From the NCBI GenBank assembly GCA_903928635.1, contig CAIYRQ010000239.1, positions 1 to 41,163 on the forward strand: DNA of 41,163 nt, read 5' to 3'. A program made the translations under genes and the position numbers. Under the pieces are notes generated by a model, which saw only the letters and a program-made list of their open reading frames with translations, made no database searches and was not told the origin of the DNA. How positions within the stretch are numbered: position 1 is the first letter of the stretch; the number at the start of each line of letters is the position of its first letter. Positions 18,087-27,441 of the stretch are shown here, in pieces. This DNA comes from an uncultured beta proteobacterium (lineage in GTDB: Bacteria > Pseudomonadota > Gammaproteobacteria > Burkholderiales > Burkholderiaceae_C).

Positions 18087-19292
18087 ATGAACATGTCAAA
18101 ATTTACCCGTCGCAGCATTTGCATCGCGATCGCTGCGACGTGCAGCGTTGGTTTTGCCCAGAAAAAATACGACGAAGGTGCCAGCGACACTGAAATCGTC
18201 ATCGGCAACATTGCCCCCTATTCCGGTCCAGCATCCTCCTACGGGGCAACGGCAAAAGCCTCTGCCGCGTACTTTGAAAAAATCAATGCGGAAGGCGGAG
18301 TTAACGGGCGCAAGATTCGATTCATCTCACTGGACGATGGATACAACCCCGCCAAGACCATTGAGCAGGCTCGCAAACTGGTCGAACAAGAAAAAGTGCT
18401 GTTTCTAATGGGCACAGTGGGTACTTCGCCCAATAACGCCATCCACCGGTACATGAACCAGAAAAAGGTTCCCCACCTTTTGGTCGGCAGCGGTGCGTCC
18501 AAGTGGAATGATCCGAAAAATTTCCCATGGACCACGGCTTGGGTTCCCAGCTATGAAAACGAAGGGCGTTTCTACGCCAAGAACCTGCTTGAGACGCGCC
18601 CCAATGCCAAGGTCGCCATCCTGTACCAGAATGACGATTTCGGCGCAGATTACATTCGCGGCTTCACGGCCGGCCTGGGTGACAAAGCCAAGCAAATGAT
18701 CGTTGCGCAAGCAGGTGTCGAGCAAACCGATCCCACCGTAGACAGTCAGATTGTTACGCTGAAGGCCTCAGGTGCAGACACCATCATGTATTTCGTGCCT
18801 GTCAAACAGGCGGCGCAGGGCATTAAGAAAGTCGGCGATTTGGGTTGGAAGCCAACGCAGTACATCAGTGCCGTTTCCAACAGCGTAGACAGTGTTCTCA
18901 AGCCGGCTGGTGTTGACTATGCCAAAGGCGCTATCTCGCAACAGTACATGCGTGAGCCGGGCGATCCACGCTGGAAATCGACACCTGAATTCACTGAGTG
19001 GGCTGCATGGATGAAGAAGTACAACCCCACGGCAAGTCTTACTGACAACTTTGGTGTCTACGGCTATTCCATGGCCCAGGTCGCCGTGCAGATTCTGAAG
19101 CAGTCTGGGGACAATCTCACCCGCGAAAACATCATGAAACAAGCGGCTTCTATTGACATGAAGCTTCCCATGCTGCTGCCCGGTATTGAAGTGAAGACTT
19201 CTCCCACAGACTTTGCAACGATCAGCCAGGTCCAGCTGATGAAGTTTGATGGCGTCGAATGGATTGCAGACGGTAAGGTTTACGGTAAGTAA
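18087..19292 (+). CDS. Liv-type (branched-chain amino acid family) ABC transporter substrate-binding protein
   Basis: Signal peptide SICIAIAATCSVGFAQ, EIVIGNIAPYSGPASSYG, INAEGGVNGRKI; start set at ATG 18087. Confidence 0.92.
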   Translation: MNMSKFTRRSICIAIAATCSVGFAQKKYDEGASDTEIVIGNIAPYSGPASSYGATAKASAAYFEKINAEGGVNGRKIRFISLDDGYNPAKTIEQARKLVEQEKVLFLMGTVGTSPNNAIHRYMNQKKVPHLLVGSGASKWNDPKNFPWTTAWVPSYENEGRFYAKNLLETRPNAKVAILYQNDDFGADYIRGFTAGLGDKAKQMIVAQAGVEQTDPTVDSQIVTLKASGADTIMYFVPVKQAAQGIKKVGDLGWKPTQYISAVSNSVDSVLKPAGVDYAKGAISQQYMREPGDPRWKSTPEFTEWAAWMKKYNPTASLTDNFGVYGYSMAQVAVQILKQSGDNLTRENIMKQAASIDMKLPMLLPGIEVKTSPTDFATISQVQLMKFDGVEWIADGKVYGK

Positions 19293-19312
19293 GCTTTAGT
19301 ACCCACCAAACT

Positions 19313-19351
19313 GTCCACCAACCCGGTTGAACCAGGTTGGTGGACTTTTTT
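19313..19351 (+). terminator. Rho-independent terminator
   Basis: GTCCACCAACC - 11-nt loop - GGTTGGTGGAC followed by TTTTTT; 11-bp perfect stem 21 nt after the stop codon. Confidence 0.93.
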
Positions 19352-19381
19352 ATGTGCGCCTATCTTTCAAAGGAAACATTC

Positions 19382-19804
19382 ATGTCAGAACTTCATGGCG
19401 GCTGCCTTTGTGGCAACGTACGTTACCGGGTGATGAGCCCTCCGAAGTCAATTTCGGTGTGCCATTGTCGGAATTGCCGTAAACAATCCGGTTCCCATCG
19501 CTCCCTGAATTGGTTGATACCGGAAGATGCCCTGATCATCGAAGGTGATCTGACGACGTTCAGGGATAGCGGCGATTCTGGAAAAACGGTGCTGCGGCAA
19601 TTTTGCGGGAAGTGCGGATCACCCATCAGGACCTTAGCGGAGCTGCTTCCAGGCCTTGCCGTTCTTAAAGCCGGGACGCTTGACCTCACCCCGGAACAAG
19701 CACCCAACTATGCTTTGTATTCCGTCAACGCAGCACCATGGGAATTGAACGTGCTCGATTGTCCAAAATTTGAGGGAATGCCAGTGGCGCCTAAGTCCAC
19801 CTAA
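19382..19804 (+). CDS. GFA/CENP-V family (glutathione-dependent formaldehyde-activating enzyme-like) Zn-binding protein
   Basis: GGCLCGNVRYRV, CHCRNCRKQSGS, FCGKCGSPI; start set at ATG 19382. Confidence 0.9.
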   Translation: MSELHGGCLCGNVRYRVMSPPKSISVCHCRNCRKQSGSHRSLNWLIPEDALIIEGDLTTFRDSGDSGKTVLRQFCGKCGSPIRTLAELLPGLAVLKAGTLDLTPEQAPNYALYSVNAAPWELNVLDCPKFEGMPVAPKST

Positions 19805-19813
19805 GGGAATCCC

Positions 19814-20815
19814 TTACCGAGCTTGCACTGCAGTGCCGGCTCGTAACCGGTTGATGAGTCCCATCACACCCTTGGGCATTGCAAAAACCAGCAAAATAAG
19901 TACCACGCCATAAACAGCCCAGGCGGCGTCCTTGGACACTTTCTCAGCGATTTCCGGTACAAACATAATGAACGTTGCGCCGAAAAATGCACCCCATAGC
20001 GTGCCGATTCCACCCACAACAACGCCCACCAGAAGCGATATTGACAAAAACATCGTAAAGGAATCGGGCGACACAAATTGCACCGCAAGCGCCGAGAGTG
20101 AACCACCTACGCCCGCAAAAAACGCGGAAACCGCAAAGGTCATCGATTTGTAGTGCTGGTGATTGATGCCCATGGAGGTTGCCGCCATCTGATGATCGCG
20201 AATCGCGCGGATCGCGCGTCCCGTTCCGCTGTCAATGAGATTGCGTGCGATCAGGAACATGGCACAGGTAACAAGCAGAGCAAAAAGATAAAAGTATTGG
20301 TCCGGCGTCAGTGGCAAACCCCACGGCGCATCCGGTTTGGTCAGTACGATCCCGCCTACGCCTCCTGTCCAGGGCTGGAGGTGCTTGTACTTCAGCAATT
20401 GCGGTAACACCACGCTCAGCGTGAAGGTTGCAAGAGCCAGGTACAGACCTTGGAGCTTCAGTGCCGGGCGTCCAAAGGCGTACCCTGCAAGCATCGAAAC
20501 GGCGCCTGCAATCGGAATTGCCAGCCAATAAGGAACATCCCAGTTCATCAATATCGCCAAAGCGTAGGCGCCGATTGCAAAAAAGGCTCCATGCCCAAGA
20601 GAAATCTGGCCGTTATAGCCTGTCAATAGATTGAGCCCTACCAGTGCGACCGCATACGACAAGACCATGGTGGCTTGAAATAGGACATAGCCCTTCGCAA
20701 AGAAAGCCAACGATGATGCAATTACAAACAGCATCAGGATGCTGCGCAGCGACATAGAAGTGAAGGCAGTTGCAGACGGTTTCGTGTCCTTGGACAGGGG
20801 GGGCGATACTTGCAT
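19814..20815 (-). CDS. Branched-chain amino acid-type ABC transporter permease (LivM-like)
   Basis: LVGLNLLTGYNGQISLGHGAFFAIGAYA, AIRDHQMAATSMGI; start set at ATG 20815. Confidence 0.92.
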   Translation of the reverse strand: MQVSPPLSKDTKPSATAFTSMSLRSILMLFVIASSLAFFAKGYVLFQATMVLSYAVALVGLNLLTGYNGQISLGHGAFFAIGAYALAILMNWDVPYWLAIPIAGAVSMLAGYAFGRPALKLQGLYLALATFTLSVVLPQLLKYKHLQPWTGGVGGIVLTKPDAPWGLPLTPDQYFYLFALLVTCAMFLIARNLIDSGTGRAIRAIRDHQMAATSMGINHQHYKSMTFAVSAFFAGVGGSLSALAVQFVSPDSFTMFLSISLLVGVVVGGIGTLWGAFFGATFIMFVPEIAEKVSKDAAWAVYGVVLILLVFAMPKGVMGLINRLRAGTAVQAR

Positions 20816-20825
20816 ACAAATCTCC

Positions 20826-21698
20826 TTAGACGCGTTGGACGGTGCGGCGGCCCAACAGTCCCGCAGGACGGACAACAAGCACCCCCACTATCAGCACCAA
20901 TGCCACGGTCAGCTTCAAGTCGGTGCCTACGACGTAGGTACCCAACAGATTCTCCAGAACACCCACCAAGAATCCACCGACAATGGCACCCAATGGGCTG
21001 TCAATGCCGCCTATGAGTGCCCCGGCAAAGGCATAAATCAATACACCCGTCATCATCCCAGGGTCTAGAAAAACCACGGGTGCAACCATCATTCCGGCCA
21101 CAGCGCCAATAGCCCCGGCAAGGCCCCACCCAAGCATAAGCATCCGGCCAACACGAATACCCAATAGACGCGATGATCCAGGGTTTTGCGCCGCAGCACG
21201 CATCGTCAGGCCTAAGGTCGTGTGCTGGAAAAAGGCAAAGAGCGCTGCAACGATACAAAGTGCAACGAATATCGTTCCCACCTGATGGGGAGACATCAAA
21301 CTTCCTCCAAACCAGGCATCCTTAGAAAAAGGACTCGGAAACTCACGAATCTCCGATCCGAATACCCAGCCCGCAACACTGTGAAATATCACCAGCAAGC
21401 CAATGAAAACAGCAACAACACTGAGCTCAGGGGCTTTATGCAGAGGGCGAATAACCGCAAACTCCAAGGCCGCGCTGGCGATGAATGAAATGACGATCGT
21501 TGCAAAAAATGCAGCCCAGTAACCCAGTCCGGCCTGCATCAACGTCCAGGCCAAAAAGGTGGAGAACATCGCCATTTCGCCCTGCGCGAAATTCACATGG
21601 TGTGTTGCCTGATAAATCATGACCAGCGCTAGCGCAAGACAGGCGTAAATGCCGCCACTGGCCAGACCGACGGTTACCTGTTGAATTAAGGTTTCCAT
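20826..21698 (-). CDS. Branched-chain amino acid-type ABC transporter permease (LivH-like)
   Basis: GLASGGIYACLALALVMIYQATHHVNFAQGEMAMFSTF, ALIGGIDSPLGAIVGGFLVGVLENL. Confidence 0.93.
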   Translation of the reverse strand: METLIQQVTVGLASGGIYACLALALVMIYQATHHVNFAQGEMAMFSTFLAWTLMQAGLGYWAAFFATIVISFIASAALEFAVIRPLHKAPELSVVAVFIGLLVIFHSVAGWVFGSEIREFPSPFSKDAWFGGSLMSPHQVGTIFVALCIVAALFAFFQHTTLGLTMRAAAQNPGSSRLLGIRVGRMLMLGWGLAGAIGAVAGMMVAPVVFLDPGMMTGVLIYAFAGALIGGIDSPLGAIVGGFLVGVLENLLGTYVVGTDLKLTVALVLIVGVLVVRPAGLLGRRTVQRV

Positions 21699-21701
21699 TG
21701 T

Positions 21702-22418
21702 TTACTCTCCAAGGTATGCACGTCGCACAGCATCATCATTGCGCATCTCTTCACTGGGGCCATGCTTGACAATGCGCCCGGTCTCCAACAAGTAAGCGGT
21801 ATCGGCAAGTTGCAGCGCGATCCGAGCGTTTTGTTCTACCAACAGGATGGACACCTTTTGCTCCGTACGAATGCGCTTCATGATGGCAAATATGTCTTTG
21901 ACTACCAGCGGCGCAAGTCCAAACGAAGGCTCATCAAGAAAAAGCAAAGAAGGCCTTCCCATGAGTGCCCGAGCGATGGCAAGCATTTGTTGCTCACCGC
22001 CAGACAATGTTCCGGCCTGTTGCGCGTGTCGCTCCTTGAGGCGCGGGAAATAGTCATACATCCGATCAAGGTCGGAGGTAACTGCAGCCTTATCCTTACG
22101 TGCATGACACCCCAAACGCAGGTTCTCTTCCACCGTCATCGCCTGGAATGTTCCACGTCCATCAGGGACATGGCCAATTCCCATGGCCGCGATCTCTTCA
22201 GTGGACTTTCCATCGATGCGATCACCGCGGAAGGTAATTGAGCCCCCTGTCTTCACTTGGAAATGACAAAGCGCACGCAAGGTGGTGGTTTTACCGGCAC
22301 CATTGGCTCCGAGCAAGGTAACAACCTTGCCTTCGTCCACATCAAGGTCGATGCCGTGAAGCACCTCGGTCGCTCCGTACGATGCATGGAGGCCACGGAC
22401 TTCGAGCAAACGGGTCAT
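21702..22418 (-). CDS. ABC transporter ATP-binding protein (LivF-like)
   Basis: LLGANGAGKTTTLRAL, LSGGEQQMLAIARALMGRPSLLFLDEPSFGLAP. Confidence 0.94.
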   Translation of the reverse strand: MTRLLEVRGLHASYGATEVLHGIDLDVDEGKVVTLLGANGAGKTTTLRALCHFQVKTGGSITFRGDRIDGKSTEEIAAMGIGHVPDGRGTFQAMTVEENLRLGCHARKDKAAVTSDLDRMYDYFPRLKERHAQQAGTLSGGEQQMLAIARALMGRPSLLFLDEPSFGLAPLVVKDIFAIMKRIRTEQKVSILLVEQNARIALQLADTAYLLETGRIVKHGPSEEMRNDDAVRRAYLGE

Positions 22419-23215
22419 GCTTCAACTCCTTCGTCTTCGCCGAGGTAAGCACGAATCACTTCTGGGTCGTTACGAACCTCTGCAGGTGTTCCATCGGCAA
22501 TTTTCTTACCGAAGTTAAGTGCAACGATCCGATCACAAACGCCCATTACCAGGCCCATGTGATGTTCGACAAGAAGCACCGACAAATTCAGACGCCTGCG
22601 GATATCCAGAATCAGCTCGCTCAAGCCACTCAGTTCCTCATGGTTGAGCCCACATGCGGGCTCATCTAAGAGCAACAGTGTCGGTTCACATGCCAGCGCA
22701 CGGGCCAGTTCCACCCGTTTTTGGGTACCGAACGGAAGATCTGCGACCACCTTGTCTGCAAACCTTTCAAGTTTCATGACCTCCATGGCCTGATCTGCGC
22801 GTTGAACCGCAGCCCGTTCGGCACGCCTTGAACCAGGAAGGCGCAATGCGTCACTGAAAAATCCCACATGGTGATGCGCATGGGACCCAATCAGGACGTT
22901 CTCACGCACAGTCATCGTGCCGAAAAGCGCCAAGTTCTGGAATGTCCTGCCGACGCCCATTCCAGCGATACGATGTTGCGGCTGGTTTGACAGCACTTTT
23001 CCATCAAACTGAATGGAGCCGCTATCGCAGGAATAGAGACGCGATAGGCAATTGAACAATGTGCTTTTCCCAGCGCCATTGGGGCCGATCAACCCACGGA
23101 TCTCACCGCGGCGAACGTCAAAGCTGACGTTGTCGAGTGCGACAATTCCGCCAAAACGTACCGACACCTTGTCGACGACTAGCAGCTGGCTGTCTCCAGA
23201 GTTTCTATTTTCCAC
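22415..23215 (-). CDS. ABC transporter ATP-binding protein (LivG-like)
   Basis: GLIGPNGAGKSTLFNCLSR, GVGRTFQNLALFGTMTVRENVLIG, LLLDEPACGLNHEE; ATGA overlap with LivF-like gene. Confidence 0.94.
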   Translation of the reverse strand: MENRNSGDSQLLVVDKVSVRFGGIVALDNVSFDVRRGEIRGLIGPNGAGKSTLFNCLSRLYSCDSGSIQFDGKVLSNQPQHRIAGMGVGRTFQNLALFGTMTVRENVLIGSHAHHHVGFFSDALRLPGSRRAERAAVQRADQAMEVMKLERFADKVVADLPFGTQKRVELARALACEPTLLLLDEPACGLNHEELSGLSELILDIRRRLNLSVLLVEHHMGLVMGVCDRIVALNFGKKIADGTPAEVRNDPEVIRAYLGEDEGVEA

Positions 23216-23319
23216 TTGAGTCTCTTATGTTTGGTTCGGAAACCGAGCTAATCTGGCTGCACCACAGGGATGAGCCTACTCTTGAGTACGCAGTCTAAAG
23301 TTCAAGGCCTTACGCACCA

Positions 23320-23335
23320 TCGTCGAAAGCGACGA
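23320..23335. promoter_or_regulatory. Palindromic operator site 6 (TCGTCGAAAGCGACGA), bidirectional
   Basis: Perfect palindrome arms; identical TAGACT hexamer exactly 22 nt away on both sides (23358-23363 plus strand; 23297-23292 minus strand). Confidence 0.9.
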
Positions 23336-23388
23336 GAACAAGCCACACCCCGAGGCCTAGACTCCCGATTGAAAAAACGGAGTCGACT

Positions 23389-24189
23389 ATGCGGGAAATC
23401 GTTTCCCATCTTCTAGATGAATGCCGCAGCCTCGCAGCCCTTTGTGAGGAACTGACACCAGAGCTGTGGTGCAGGGCAACTGACTTTTACCGTTGGACAC
23501 CGTGGGACGAAATTGCCCACCTCGCATACTTTGATGAAACTGCGTTGCAGGCCGTCCAAGACCCGGCCACATTTTTATCACGCAGAGAAATTTTGCGCGG
23601 ACAGCGGGCTCGTGGAGAGGAGATCAGCAGCATTGCGCGAGAGCGCTTTTTGCAAAAAGACGGCAAGGAAGTTCTCGATTTCTGGCGCCTTCAGTTTGAA
23701 TTTCTTTGCTCCGCGCTGATCGAAATGGACCCCAAAGCCCGCCTGCCGTGGTACGGCCCTGAGATGAGCGCGCGCTCATTTGCCACTGCTCGTTTAATGG
23801 AAACATGGGCCCATGGTCAGGATATACGAGACATGCTCGGTCGGAACCATTGGACTAGCTCCGGGTTACGTCAGATCGTGCACCTGGGTGTCAACACCTA
23901 TCACTGGACATTCAAAAACCGGGGACTGTTACCACCGGAACCCGTTCCGTATGTCGACCTTGAAGCTCCTGATGGCACCCGCTGGACATGGGGCGCACAC
24001 TCATCCACCGACTACGTGATGGGTTCGGCTTATGACTTTGCTCTTTTGGTGACGCAACGCAGGCACCGGAGTGATACAACGCTTCAATGGCGCGGAGAGG
24101 GAGCAGAGCGTTGGACCCTGATCGCGCAATGCTTTGCAGGCGCACCTTCAACTGGACCCGCAGCCGGTGGGCGCAGACGCAGTAACTGA
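23389..24189 (+). CDS. TIGR03084/MDMPI-like (mycothiol-dependent maleylpyruvate isomerase fold, DinB-related) protein
   Basis: MREIVSHLLDECRSLAALCEELTPELW...WTPWDEIAHLAYFDETALQAVQDPATF, METWAHGQDIRDML. Confidence 0.75.
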   Translation: MREIVSHLLDECRSLAALCEELTPELWCRATDFYRWTPWDEIAHLAYFDETALQAVQDPATFLSRREILRGQRARGEEISSIARERFLQKDGKEVLDFWRLQFEFLCSALIEMDPKARLPWYGPEMSARSFATARLMETWAHGQDIRDMLGRNHWTSSGLRQIVHLGVNTYHWTFKNRGLLPPEPVPYVDLEAPDGTRWTWGAHSSTDYVMGSAYDFALLVTQRRHRSDTTLQWRGEGAERWTLIAQCFAGAPSTGPAAGGRRRSN

Positions 24190-24196
24190 CCACAGA

Positions 24197-25075
24197 ATGC
24201 AAAAGGCTGACCTTGGGGTAGAACTCCGCTTGGACTTGGCGCCAAGAATAAGCTCGCTGCTCAAGGTGCGAATGGCCAGGGCTGGGGAAACGGCCCTCGC
24301 AGAACTTACATTCGCAAATTTGTGGCTATTCCGGCGACCGCATTGCTGGAATTTTTATGACGGCGATTGGCCTTGCATCAGTGGAATCGGCTATGACGGA
24401 CTAAAGCATGCTGTTCCTCTTTTTGATCTTCGCAACGCGCCGGTCGCAATCCTTGATGATCTTCTGCATCGCTTCGGTTGCCTTTTCCCACTGTCAGACG
24501 CGGAAGTGCAGGGGCTTGATACACCTCGACACCAGCTCACTTCCCAGGTGCACGACTCAGACTATCTCTACCCAGCAGACCAGTTCCGCGAATACCGAGG
24601 AGCGATGCTTCATAAAAAAAAGAATCTCATGTCACAGCTGCTCGCTTCCTACGAGATGACTGTCGCCGCCTATACGCCCTCACTTCAAAGGGAGGCCGAA
24701 CAGATCCTCCGAGATTGGTTGCAAGACAAGCAACTTGAAGCAGGTGACGCAGATGAACAGCCCTGTCGCGAAGCGCTCGCCCTAAGCAATCAGCTGGGCC
24801 TAGAAGGATTCATGTATTTCGCGAATGGCCGCCCCGCCGGATTTCTACTTTCCGAAGAGCTTCAGCCTGGCGTGTGGGTTATCCGATTTGCCAAGGGATT
24901 GGTCCGCTACAAAGGAATCTCGCAATTCATGTTTCACCACTTTGCATTGCGCACCGACCGCCAGATGCAATGGCTGAACTTTGAACAGGACTTGGGCATG
25001 CCGAATTTCCGCAGAACCAAGTTGAGCTATCAACCTTCCGCTCTTATAGCCAAGTGGCGGCTGCAATTTTCTTAG
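24197..25075 (+). CDS. DUF2156-like (GNAT-related, PG lysyltransferase C-domain-like) protein
   Basis: LTFANLWLFRRPHCWNFYDGDWPCISG, LYPADQFREYRGAMLHKKKNLMSQLLASYE, GLEGFMYFANGRPAGFLLSEEL; ATG 24197 avoids overlap with the upstream gene. Confidence 0.7.
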   Translation: MQKADLGVELRLDLAPRISSLLKVRMARAGETALAELTFANLWLFRRPHCWNFYDGDWPCISGIGYDGLKHAVPLFDLRNAPVAILDDLLHRFGCLFPLSDAEVQGLDTPRHQLTSQVHDSDYLYPADQFREYRGAMLHKKKNLMSQLLASYEMTVAAYTPSLQREAEQILRDWLQDKQLEAGDADEQPCREALALSNQLGLEGFMYFANGRPAGFLLSEELQPGVWVIRFAKGLVRYKGISQFMFHHFALRTDRQMQWLNFEQDLGMPNFRRTKLSYQPSALIAKWRLQFS

Positions 25076-25091
25076 GCCAGTTCCTGGCAAT

Positions 25092-26177
25092 TCAAATCAG
25101 GGATTGCAGTTGAGCGGCATGTCTTCGCACTTGCTGTGGACTTCCAAAGAGCTGTCTATCAGTTCCGATTCGCTTGAACCAAAAATGGAGTCCCAGTTCA
25201 TCGGTGATGCCCATTCCGCCATGAATCTCGGTTGCGGTGCGGGCAACAAAATTCCCTGCGTCTCCCAGAATCGATTTGGCATGTGCTGCGCACAGCGCTG
25301 ACTCGTCAGGCAAATTGTTAAATGCATACGCTGCGTACCAAACCAGGCCTCGCGTAATCTCCATTTCTGCAGCCATTTCAGAACACATGTGCTTGACCGC
25401 CTGGAATGACCCAATTTGCCGACCGAATTGGCGACGCTCATGCGCGTAGGCCACGGACTTATCGATCATTGCCCATCCTGCGCCAAGAACGTCTGCCGCC
25501 AACATCACCCAGGCTGCGTCGCGTAGGCGGTTTAAAACGCCTTCGTTCCCATTAGGTAGTAACTCAGCTTTTGCTCCAGCAAGGTGAAGCTTGACGAAGG
25601 GGCGGGTCGAATCCAATGCCGGTAAGGCTTCACGCTCGACGCCTTCGCCGTCTGCATCCACCCAAAACAAAGAGCGATCACGGGTCGCTACCAAGTAGTG
25701 GTTTGCCAGCGCACCATCGAGCACAAAAAGCGCGCTGCCATACAGCTTGCCATCACGGACTTCAAGACCGGCACCATCAAAAGCGCCACCTATCGCCTCG
25801 GCCAACGCGACCCCGACCACACTTTCCCCATTCGCAATGGCCGGAAACCAACGGGCCTGCTGCTCTGGGGTGCCCGCATAAAGCAGTGCCAGGGGCGCGA
25901 TGACGCAGGACCCCAAAAATGGCACTGGCGCTACGACGCGACCCAACTCTTCAGACGCAAGTGCCATGTCCAGAAGCGAGAGTCCGAGCCCACCATGCTC
26001 CTCAGGTACCAGTATGGCGGGGATGCCCAACTCACAGACGGTCCGCCAGGCAGTTGCATCCCAGGCAAATCTTTTGGAGGCGACCTGTCTAACTGCGTCA
26101 AGGGTTGAAGCACGCGCCAATGCGCTACGCAGACTGTCCTGCATGAGAGTCTGGTCAGGAGAAAGTGCAAATTCCAT
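25092..26177 (-). CDS. Acyl-CoA dehydrogenase family protein (small-subunit type)
   Basis: ALSPDQTLMQDSLRSALAR, ILVPEEHGGLGLSLLDMALASEELGRVVAPVPFL, YAHERRQFGRQIGSFQAVKHMCSEM, EIHGGMGITDELGLHFWFKR. Confidence 0.92.
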   Translation of the reverse strand: MEFALSPDQTLMQDSLRSALARASTLDAVRQVASKRFAWDATAWRTVCELGIPAILVPEEHGGLGLSLLDMALASEELGRVVAPVPFLGSCVIAPLALLYAGTPEQQARWFPAIANGESVVGVALAEAIGGAFDGAGLEVRDGKLYGSALFVLDGALANHYLVATRDRSLFWVDADGEGVEREALPALDSTRPFVKLHLAGAKAELLPNGNEGVLNRLRDAAWVMLAADVLGAGWAMIDKSVAYAHERRQFGRQIGSFQAVKHMCSEMAAEMEITRGLVWYAAYAFNNLPDESALCAAHAKSILGDAGNFVARTATEIHGGMGITDELGLHFWFKRIGTDRQLFGSPQQVRRHAAQLQSLI

Positions 26178-26233
26178 GGGTATTCAGTCTTGAGGTAAAT
26201 CGAACCGCTTTTTTGTCCGTCAAATTCCAGGAA

Positions 26234-27424
26234 CTATGCAGCTGCCCGAGGTTCACGTGGGAGGTTGAGACCACGCTCGGCGATGATGTTTTTTTGAATC
26301 TGGGCCGTTCCGCCGCCTATCACCAAGCCCAGGTCGAAACCTTTTCTTTCCTGCCAAATTCCGTCAGCGCGCGTATGCTCACTTCCTTGTAACAGTAAGC
26401 CGACTTCGCCTAGTGCATCAACCGCCAGACTCGACAGCTGAAACCGAATTTCGCAACCCTGAAGCTTTGTAATCAGTCCTGCCAGCAGGGGATCCTGCCC
26501 TTTATCGGCAAGGGTGAGCAGTCGCATTCCATGACACCGCTGGGCCAATACGCGGCCCTGCAGCTCCATCAGTCGATCCATCAGAATCGGATCTGCAATG
26601 GCGGGCACTCCCGACAGGCCCTTCCCCTGCATCAGCTTCGCCACTTCGGCATAACGCTGAATCAACATGCCTGGATTAGCCAAGTAGGCGCGCTCGTGTT
26701 TGAGCGTTGCATTGGCCACCTTCCATCCGTCACCCCGCTTGCCGACGATTTGATGCTTCGGTACGCGCACGTCCGTGAAAAACACCTCGTTGAACTCTGC
26801 ACGGCCGGTCATAGTCTTCAATGGCCGCACAGAAATTCCAGGTGTTTTCATGGAAAACAGGAGATAACTCAGGCCTTGATGCTTTAGCAAATCGGGCTCG
26901 GTCCGCACCAGGCAAAAAATCATGTCGGCGGCGTGGGCAGTGGAAGTCCAGATCTTTTGGCCATTGATTAAAAAGTCTTCCCCGTCGTCCACCCCCCGCG
27001 TCTGGATTGCTGCCAGGTCAGAGCCGGCACCGGGCTCAGAATAGCCTTGACACCACACCAGCTCGCCCCTCAGCGTGTGGGCAATGTATTCCCGTTTCTG
27101 CTGTTCTGTTCCGAGCTCCAACAGCGTCGGGACGAGCATGGAGATACCCTGATTTCCGATACCCAGTGCGACTCCTGCTCGGGTGAATTCCTCAACAATA
27201 AGATGCTGCTCCATCACGTCAGGTTCTGCGCCATATCCCCCATAGTGTTGTGGAACGGTTCGACCGGCATACCCGTGTTCCAACAGCAATTTTTGCCAGG
27301 CAAGCAATGCGGTATTGGGTCGATCGCCAGGAATGGTTGGCGCCGATTGATGGCCATGGAGCTTCAAAAATTCACGGATCTGAGCCCGCAAAGCTTCGTG
27401 CTTGGCACTGAGTTTTAAGTCCAT
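26234..27424 (-). CDS. Acyl-CoA dehydrogenase (large-subunit type)
   Basis: CQGYSEPGAGSDLAAIQTRGVDDGEDFLINGQKIWTSTAHAADM, VIGGGTAQIQKNIIAERGL; ATG 27424 preferred. Confidence 0.93.
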   Translation of the reverse strand: MDLKLSAKHEALRAQIREFLKLHGHQSAPTIPGDRPNTALLAWQKLLLEHGYAGRTVPQHYGGYGAEPDVMEQHLIVEEFTRAGVALGIGNQGISMLVPTLLELGTEQQKREYIAHTLRGELVWCQGYSEPGAGSDLAAIQTRGVDDGEDFLINGQKIWTSTAHAADMIFCLVRTEPDLLKHQGLSYLLFSMKTPGISVRPLKTMTGRAEFNEVFFTDVRVPKHQIVGKRGDGWKVANATLKHERAYLANPGMLIQRYAEVAKLMQGKGLSGVPAIADPILMDRLMELQGRVLAQRCHGMRLLTLADKGQDPLLAGLITKLQGCEIRFQLSSLAVDALGEVGLLLQGSEHTRADGIWQERKGFDLGLVIGGGTAQIQKNIIAERGLNLPREPRAAA

Positions 27425-27441
27425 CTTTATTTCTCCATTTT

